Notes under the pieces: model-generated
What the model saw: the letters and a program-made list of their open reading frames with translations, nothing else
Database searches by the model: none
What the model was told of the DNA's origin: nothing
Position numbers and translations under genes: made by a program
Part shown: positions 1 through 9,100 of the stretch, in pieces
Layout: each line of letters starts with the position of its first letter
Numbering within the stretch: the first letter of the stretch is position 1
Assembly: GCA_014526335.1 (NCBI GenBank)
Contig: JACTAT010000026.1
Location: 1,559,565 to 1,623,564 of the forward strand
DNA length: 64,000 nucleotides
Reading direction: 5' to 3'
Source: Chrysaora quinquecirrha
Taxonomy: Eukaryota; Cnidaria; Scyphozoa; Semaeostomeae; Pelagiidae

Positions 1-158
1 CCACTTGGTCATGCTGACCAAAATAATCTAACTGTTAATGTTGCCCTGCCTCTTTCATTGTTATTAGGAAATATTAATGTATATTGGTTTTGTGTTATGA
101 AAATATTCATGTGAAATCTCTATCATGTTTTGATTAGATAATGGTTTCTTTTTTCTAG

Positions 159-3123
159 GTCATTTGGAAGGCTATCAAAAACAGTATGCTTGAAAGCAAC
201 ATTCACCAGATACAACTCTGACACAGTAGGTGGCACCTCAGAAGGCAGTGTCAACAAACAGCCATTTTTACATATTTATTGGACATCATGCATGGTATGG
301 ACATCAAAATTAATAGAAATTTGAAATAATATGTTTTTCGATGAAGCTCAAAGCATAGGACCAATGTCAAGTAATGTCAAACTGGTTCATTCGCCTGATG
401 GTGCAACCAATTTTAGCCTCCCTTAGTTAAGGAACTAAGGGTCCCCAACCAAAGGGGGCCTCTGACAAATTTTTCATATTTTGTTCTTTTTGGCCAAACT
501 ATACTAAAGGCCACCCCATAAACAGTCATTAACCAGGGGACACAAAACATGCAATTTTCAAAACGAAAAAAGTGTGTTATGCGTTTGGTACAGCACAATG
601 TAGAACAAAAAGAATAAAAATAGATTTTGTACCATTTGAAATTTTCTTATATTAGATAAAAATGACGTTTCGAGCATGAACTCATTATCAAGTCATATTG
701 AGTTGATAATGAGTTCATGCTCGAAACATCGTTTTTATCTAATATAAGAAAATTTCAAATGGTACAAAATCTATTTTTATTCTTGTTTGTTATGCAATTT
801 TCAAGGTTCTACAGGGCATGTTTCCAAAATTTCCCACTACTTTGAGCCTTCTTCCCCTTGTAGAGCTAATTTTGCTTCACTGTCCCTGCATAACCACCCC
901 CCTACTGGCTCTGAGTGCCTCTGTTACCCCACTTGCCTGACAAAATGACTTGAAAAACTCTGTCAATTCAGACAGCTTGCTTTGTGGCAATCTTATCCAT
1001 CTTCTGAGAGGGGAGCATTATTTCTTTTGGTCATATGCCACAGCTTCCTTTTGATAGACTTCCTCTATGGAAGATAATGGTTGCTCACTTCATGATGAAA
1101 GTTCTTGTTTGTTTTAACAGGAGAATGATGATTACAGAAATGGCATAAAACAAAGAATAGTGAATTGGCAACAGAATCTGAAATCAAGAGATATCCATGA
1201 TTGGCTTGTTATTCAAGTTGTCACACAAGATTCTTCAAAACCAAACAGAGCTAAAATCACTTTACCAAGAAGCAGTGTCTTTGATAAAATCAGAAATGAC
1301 ATCTGTGGCAAAATTCCATCAAGGTAGATAATCATTAATGAATACCCAACTACGTTTGTTCCATAATATCAGTCTGGGGGCACAAGCTGCTGGACCACAT
1401 CAGATGTATAGCCGCTACTAGTGCCCTGCAACATGTTAAAAAAGATTGTTTGCTTGCTTGGTTGTATAGGCTAAAGCATTCACCAAAAGATCAAACATAG
1501 TAGGTCAAAAGTTTATTATGCTTAAGCAATGTTTCATTATATGGCCACCTCACAAAACATATTAATTAACAAGCGACTTTCAGATGTTAAGCGTTTGATC
1601 TTATGTTTGATCTTCTGGCCAGGGTCAACATCAGGTGAATGGCTGCCAGAGCTGCTGACTTGCGTTAATAAATAAAAATTGCTTGCTAATAACACATGAT
1701 TATATTTTTTAGATGTGCACAACTATGGGAGCCAGATAAAGAGACCTTATCAACAAAATCAGCCGAGTCATGGGAAGCATTGGTTTCACAATTACGTGAG
1801 CTTCTACTGGAATCAATTAGTCGACATCTTACGAAATTTGAAGAAAAAGTTCGCAGTCAAAGAGAGAAATATGCTGAACCTAACTGGTCCTTTGTGGAAT
1901 ATCTCAAATTAAATGTATGTAGCTTTACCGATCAGTTTTACGTCTTTAATTATGTACATTTCATTCATGTGCTTAATGGCTTCTAGTAGCAGTAACATTA
2001 CTTTCAGGATGCGTTTTTGGGGCATTTTTCTGTCTCTTCTTTTTTCTTGGAACTTGTGAGAGCCAGTGCCAAGCTCGTTCTTTAAGACAACTCTGAGGAA
2101 CATCAGAGAGTTTGGGGCTCGTTTGAAACTTACCACTCTAAGCAAACAGCTGTTGTGCTTGCAAAGACTGGCACTCATGTAATAAGTCTATTCAAATCAT
2201 TGTTTGTAGGAAGAGTTGGCAACCATTTTCAAAAGCGTTACATTACATGAAGATGCTCTTATTCAGTATGACGAGTTGGATGCCCTGTTTTCACAGTTTG
2301 TCGTCAACGGGAAAATCAAAGGTTTCTTCTTTAAATTATTTTTATTTGTCGTGTCTTTCGCTTAATCGTTTGTATATTTCAGTTGGATATTTAATAAAGA
2401 CCCCTTATACATTATGTTAGCATCGAGACAAATGAAAACTATATACATACTGTCTTTATATGAAAACGGCATACAGTGGCTAAGAAGAACACATGCACCT
2501 TTGAGACGCGAATAGTCTATTAAAGACCTAAGAGCGGCACCGCAAAGCAATTGCTTTTTAGCTACTATTCACCGCTCAGTCTAGCTGCAATGATGGGTCC
2601 TGAAATTGAGCGAAACCAGTCTATAGCTGACTGTTTGAAGTGTCAGTGGTTTTCTGGCACTTAGCATAGTATATACAGTTCGACCGTACATTTGGACGCC
2701 GCTTTGTTTAATTCATTTACAAAAGTCATTACTCTCTGTTCAGATATCGTAGGTTCAATATCATACCATAAAAACCTGGCTTCGGATGTTTTCATTCGGT
2801 TACATTTAATGTATGAATGTACACAACTGAGAATTTTTATTTGGTTTTATCCTGTTATATCTTACTTACTTCTAAGGCAAACCTCCTTGGCTGGAGCATT
2901 TCACCAAGACATTTTCCTGTTGGGATGGCATATCATTACACAAACAAGCCGTGAAGTTCTATCGTGATATTGTTTATGATGGAAAAGCCACACTTCTTGA
3001 ATTAAGAATTATCTATTCATCAGACAATGGCAAATGTTGGCCAAAATCAATAAAGATTGTGATGTAGTCCATCGTCTTCTGGAGTTCCTTTTTACTGTTG
3101 TCAATGAAATCAAGATCTTAGAG
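159..3123 (+). CDS. TRAPPC10: TRAPPC10 N-terminal exon block (five exons)
   Basis: Exons 159-294, 1121-1323, 1713-1914, 2210-2321 and 2877-3123 encode the conserved N-terminal, helical-solenoid part of the protein. The first exon opens with the last base of a codon and reads RSFGRLSKTVCLKATF, the equivalent of human RRSYGRAPKM. The second contains LPRSSVFDKIRND. The third contains EKYAEPNWSFVEY. The fourth contains ALIQYDELDALFSQFVVN. In the fifth the reading passes from TLLELR to YLFIRQW with one base missing at 3008-3009, where human has DLRSYLFSRQ. Without the missing base a stop appears at about 3065. Introns of 287-826 bases carry dispersed repeats. Confidence 0.9.
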
Positions 3124-6100
3124 GTCAGTTATTAGCAATTTTTCCTTCTAGTAGTCTTTCAGCAGGACAAAGTTTCGAAATTGCAAGAAACAACGTATAC
3201 ATCTCCAGACATAGACTTATTACTTGAGTCGTATCTATCGCTACTGAATTCACCTGCTGGACGCTCAAACTACAAATTGAGCGATCTCGGTTTGGTGTTA
3301 GTCTCGGTTTGATGAGCGATAACTGAGAATCAGGTAATAAGTCTACACTGGGCATAGCTACTAAAAAGCTTTTTTCGTCTGACACTCCTCAGAGTATAAA
3401 CGTCAGAAACAGACCAAAACAACTGGAAAAGGCAAATTCTATAACTAAAACTCTTGTTCTTCGAGACCTTGTGATTTGCTCTGAAACTCAACTCGATTTG
3501 GAATTGGACAAAATGGTAAATTTAAATTGAAAACGGCTATCCTGAGGACATTATTCTGGATTGTTTTTGCAAGAGGATCGCGCATTTTTGGCTGACAGAA
3601 AGTGTGGTCCGCAAAAGTGTCCTGTTTACCTAAAAATGCTTTAGAAAGGCAACGTCTTGTTGCGATACGAAACCCAAGTAGAAAAGGCCATTACGAAGTG
3701 TTTCACTACTGATATTTTATTAGCTATATATATATTTTTTAATGTTTTATAATTGTAATTCTATTTGCTTTTAGGTTGATGTACCTGATTATATTCCTGC
3801 CTGCTGGGTCGTGTCATCCTGTCTTGAATTCATACGGATGTTTGAGAAAAAAGAAATGACAGATCAACCAACGATTGCTTGTTTTGCACAGATACACGAT
3901 TACGCCAGAGAGAAATTATTACTAATCGGTGAGAGATTGAATCTATTACCTTCTGAAGAACCAGCGAATTTAATTGATGAAGTGTTAGTTGGGCTATGCA
4001 AATCGCATCAAGTTAAAGATGATAGTTCTTCAGGTTCTAAATCGTTACTGAATGGTTTATTAAGCAAAGAGGCATTTGAGAAACTTTACTTGCATTTATG
4101 TGAGAAAACAAGGATTTTATATACGAATGTAGGGCGGCATAGATTCGCTATTAAAGCAGCTATCGATTTAGCGAAATTTCATCTCAAACAAAAGGATTAC
4201 AGTCTTGCTGAGACATACCTCGAACGAGCTCTTCACACCTTCGGACAACGTCAATGGGAGGTCTTGCATATTGATGTACTAGAACCGCTAGCAGAATGCT
4301 TGTGTTATCTGCAGATGTTTGATCGCTATCTGTGGTCACTAGCTTGCTTGTCATGCACAAAGACACTGCCTTTTGAGAAGAGGGTTCATTATTCGAAAGA
4401 ATTTCTTAATATCACTGAGAAGAACCTAGGTAAGGGTCATATCATCAATACAGAACCTGTATTAAACATCGAGGATGTGAAAATTGATTTGGTTAAAGAA
4501 ATTGGCCATATTGGAGAAATTGTCACTGTGATATTGAATCTAAGAAGTAACCTCCCTTTGGAGTTTCGTTGTGATGGAATCGAGATTAGACTGAGGTATA
4601 CTGAAACTGACAGTGCGAAATTGAGTGAAGTTGATGGTGAAAACACGCCTTCAAAACCTGTTTCTGATGTTGTGAAATGGTCAGAAATATTCAAGAAACC
4701 GGATAGTGAGAATATTGATAATTCCGAACGTAAACTCGGTCTTTTGCAGAGGATTCGATCGAAACGAACGCCGAAACAAATTGAACAGCCGAGCAGAAAT
4801 GATAATGCGACTCCGGAGAAGGCGTCAATGCCTGATAACATGGCTCAACCTAAGCGAGTGCCTTCATCAAAGGTTATAAGCAGAAAACTTGATCTAAATT
4901 CTGAGAAGAACACAGTTGAAAAGAACTCAGTTACCTTAGCTGAAATGGCAAGAGGCTCGCCGTTAGCCAAAGAAATTTTTGATGACCGATTTAAGAGTGA
5001 ATTTATTCGCACGGATTCTGCATCTAGCTCTCTGTCTAACGTGTCAATCGTTAGCGATGTTAATGAATCTGCGGCTGAGAAAATCGTTAAAAACCAAGAT
5101 TTAGATGCCATTGAAAATAACAAGGACGAACTGATAGTGTCAACAAACTATCTTCTGATTCAAATGGTTTAAATGAGTTTGAAATTGATGACAATAATGG
5201 TAATGGTACAACTCAGGAAATCAGTGATAATAATAACTTAGTTTTTAATGATACTGTATTAGAAACAGAAGCTATTGATATCCGTGAAGAAACTTTAGAT
5301 CCTGGAGATGTAGACTTAAACGCAAGGGGTTCTAATGAAGCAGATGCTAATGGAAAGGAATCAATTGAAGCAAACTGTGATGTAATGGGCCTAAATGAAG
5401 TGGATTCAGTGAACCGAGCACCATTCTTGTGGACGCCAATGCAGCGGAATCTAATGGAACGGAATCTGTCATTGCGGAATCTCAAATGCCTTGGGCCCTA
5501 ATGGAAAGCTATGCAATGTAGCAAATGCTGACGAAGTGGACTCTGCTAGAGCGGGTGCTAATGATGTGGACTCTACTACGCTGAGCTTGAATAATGTGGA
5601 TTCCAGTGCAACTGACTTAAACAGAGTGGAATCTAAGGATGCTGTTTCTAACCCAGTGCATACCGGCCAAACGGATTCTAATACTCCGGGCTTTACTGCA
5701 GCGGACACTGATACTGTGGGTTTTGATGGAGTAGATGCTAATGCAGAAATTCTTGCTGAAGAAGACATGCGGTGTTTGGATGAAACTGACAAAGATACAA
5801 ATGGGTATGAATTGTGCTTGCTTGTAATAATTCCTTAAATTGTATTGCACCAGAGTGTTTATAATAGCTATTACATATTTTACTTTAACTTGAGTAAGTG
5901 TTGCAGCGAAATTGCTATCAAGTTGCATACCTTGCAGCCTGAAGCTTTTTCATTTTTAGGTGCTTCTGTCGGAATTTCGCTGCAACACGTGTCGCATTAA
6001 ATTTGCAAGCAAGTTGCATGCCTGTTACAACCTGAGATGCTTCATTTTTTGCTGCGCAATGTTATTGCAAGAAGCGCTTTTGAATGAAATGCTGCTGTCG

Positions 6101-9100
6101 GAACTTTTACTGCAACACCAGTTGCAATAGAATTGAAAGCCAACTGCAGGCATGTTGCAGCTTAAAGGTTTTGCTTATACTATAAGGTACAGATGTTTAG
6201 TAGATTTCTTCCCTTTGCAACCCATAAGGTCTTGAACTATATGATTTTTTATTTACAGATTTCAGAATGGGCAAATTGAAAATGATTTAGATGAAATTGC
6301 TGAGGAAATATTGGAGATTGAAGAAGAAGAAGAAATCGTTCCTGCTCAAAAGCTTTCAGCAGCTTCAACAACACTTCGACCTGGTCTCAATTCAGTAGCA
6401 GTTACAGCAAAGGTAGGCTTACTAATATATTTGAGGCAAGCAAACTTTGATTAAAGGTATTCAAATGTGGTATGAAGAAAAGTCCAGTGAAATTGCTGCC
6501 AAGTTCTCAAAGTCATACAGTCAATAGCACTCAACCCATTTTTTCTCAGCTATATCAAGCCATAATTTGTGTCACTGATCTAGATCATTGGCTTACCAAA
6601 TGTGCTTAGAGCTTGGAGTGTGTTTGACTTAGAGAGGCCACTGTCAGCTCAGTAGAATCGTTGCTACCTTTTTATCATCTCCCGTAAACTCTGAAGTGCC
6701 ACTTATGGAGTAATCTTTTCTTGGGATCAGGAAATGGAAAGTGGTTGAGCATTTTGGGCCTTCGCCTGAGTAAGACCTTACTCCTGCCCTAGCACTGAAA
6801 AATAACTGCACTTTTGGCCTACTTAAAAAGTGATGCGCGGCACAAGTAGGCCATGATTTGAATTCAATAAGGCATCATTAGTGAGAAATGCACTCAACGA
6901 GTGTGTTAAGTAACAGTTAAGAAAGTCTTGATAAACATACAGTGCTGAAATTTTCGGTTTTCTAAGAAAGTTTGAGTTTCATGAATAAACAATCAATAGA
7001 TTCCTTTAGAGTTCTTATTAACTGTTGTACTTTGCTTAATATGATGTTATATCTATTTCAGGTATTACACGAAGGTAGATACACATTACAATCATTGAGC
7101 TGTAAAATTGGTAATGTCTCATTGTATCATTTACTTGGATTGCCAAGGAAATCAAGGGCATTTTTTGTTGTATCAGATCCACCGAAATTCACTTGGACAT
7201 CGACACATTTAGGTATATCTTATATTCATCTTATATTTATACGTATATAAAGCAATTTCTCATTAGCTTTAAGCTTGTTGCAATGACGCGAAATTGTATT
7301 GAATATACTGCGAGACATTGAAAAGAGAAAACCTCACTTTGATCTTTATTTTCTTCTCCAGTAATTGCGTAACTGCTTATTTTCTTCTGCAAAACCAATG
7401 TAACATCCGAAAAAGAGATCTTAATAAAGGAAAGCATACTCAATTCCTAATTTCGAACATCAGAGTGCATAGCCAAAACATAGAGCCCAACGGGAAGAGA
7501 GCCTTGAGCTGTATGACGTGGAGAGTTCTGAACGCTTTATATGCGCTCTTTAGCTCAGTGGAATTGTTTTTGGGTCTCCAATCATGCAGTCTGAGTTCCA
7601 ATTTCATCCACTGTGGTATGCCGCGCGGAAAAATCTATTCTAGTATTTTGCCATTCATGGAAAGCATATATAATTACGTATGGTACTGAAGAAGGCCTAA
7701 CCTAATCAAACGGGAGGATAGGCATGGCCGCATGGCATGGAGAGTTCCTCGAAGATTTCGTTGGGTTCTTAAGCTCAGTGAAATTGTTATTAGCTGTTTG
7801 ATCATGCACTGGCCACTCGTAAGAAAGCAAAATCATATAGGGTTGATTTAACTGCATCATTATTCATACTTAAATTCTTTATTTTGTAGCTGAATGTTTG
7901 TTGCTTGGCAGCAAGCAGAGAGTTCACGTGACACTGTCTAACGGTCCTGGTCATATCCCAGCATGCTCTGTTCTTCGGATTTCCACAAGTACCGGATTGG
8001 AATTTTCATCCGTCTCGCCAAGCTCTGTGTTCGTTTATTCACCAAATAAAAAGGATGAACCAAAAGAAGGTGCAATGCAAATTGAATTGGAAAATTCATC
8101 AAAGAGTTCAGCATTGATGTATCTACCTGAATGTGGCGCATATGAAATGGTTGATTTGTTTTTGATGTTCTTGCTCCGGTAGAGAGCTCAGATTTGATTG
8201 GTCATATGGCAAAACACGAGGTAAGAGGACTTCTAATGTTTCTCCTCTTACTCTTATTATAATTAATGACCATATCAGGGGTGAACCATCAGAGGTTGAT
8301 GCCAGAAGGTCAGACCATTCGGATTCGTATTACTTGAAGGTGCTGTGGCGTCGTAGTGTAATCCAGCTGACTCGTGGTGTCAGAAGCTACGTATGGTCAG
8401 GGTTCGAGCCCAGCGCAGCCACGGTAGCGTCACAGCACGGGTCGAGTTCTCAATTAGTTAATCTACTACTGAGATCCTAGCGAGTGGCGCTAAAACACCA
8501 TTTCACCAACAGACCATGAGTCTGCAACGTTGGCCGCAATGCCCTATGATGAGCTACCTGTCCTAAGGATCAAATTTAAGTGGCCAAATCTGGAAGTCCC
8601 AAGAAGCACATTCAGGGCTATTGTTCCATAAATACTAGGAAGCTTGTGGAAAAAAGTAAAGGGCTGTAGAAACTTGAGCCCTCCGTCTACTGTGAAGTTT
8701 TGACGCCAGGCTCTACATTCGCCCTTTTTGTACCAACCGCTTTAATTAGATACTTAAAGGGAATCTCAACCTATCCTGGTTGTACCAATTTGCCATGCTG
8801 TTTCGATAAGTAGCCCCTTGTTCCTCAATCCTCCCATCCCAAGTATTACCAGTATCGTCAGAGGTTTTCAGAGAAAGCAGCTCGGCTTACCGGGCTGGCA
8901 AGCTTCCATGTCAACAGGCCCTAAGTTAGTAAAGCAGTTGTGTGGATACCATAGGTCATAAGCACGGTACCTCATAGCAGTTGCTCATGTCTTCCTTAAC
9001 AACCTCTCATATTCGTTCATTCTGTTCAATCTTTAGGTTTCATTAGAATGCCTGTGGCTGAACGAGGTGGCGAATGCTAAAACCAAACTAGAAAGCATTT

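Noticed and set aside
8342..8424. Possible functional tRNA gene
   Set aside because: Only the A and B boxes fit. Acceptor and anticodon arms do not pair properly, and the unit continues into a repeat tail shared elsewhere.
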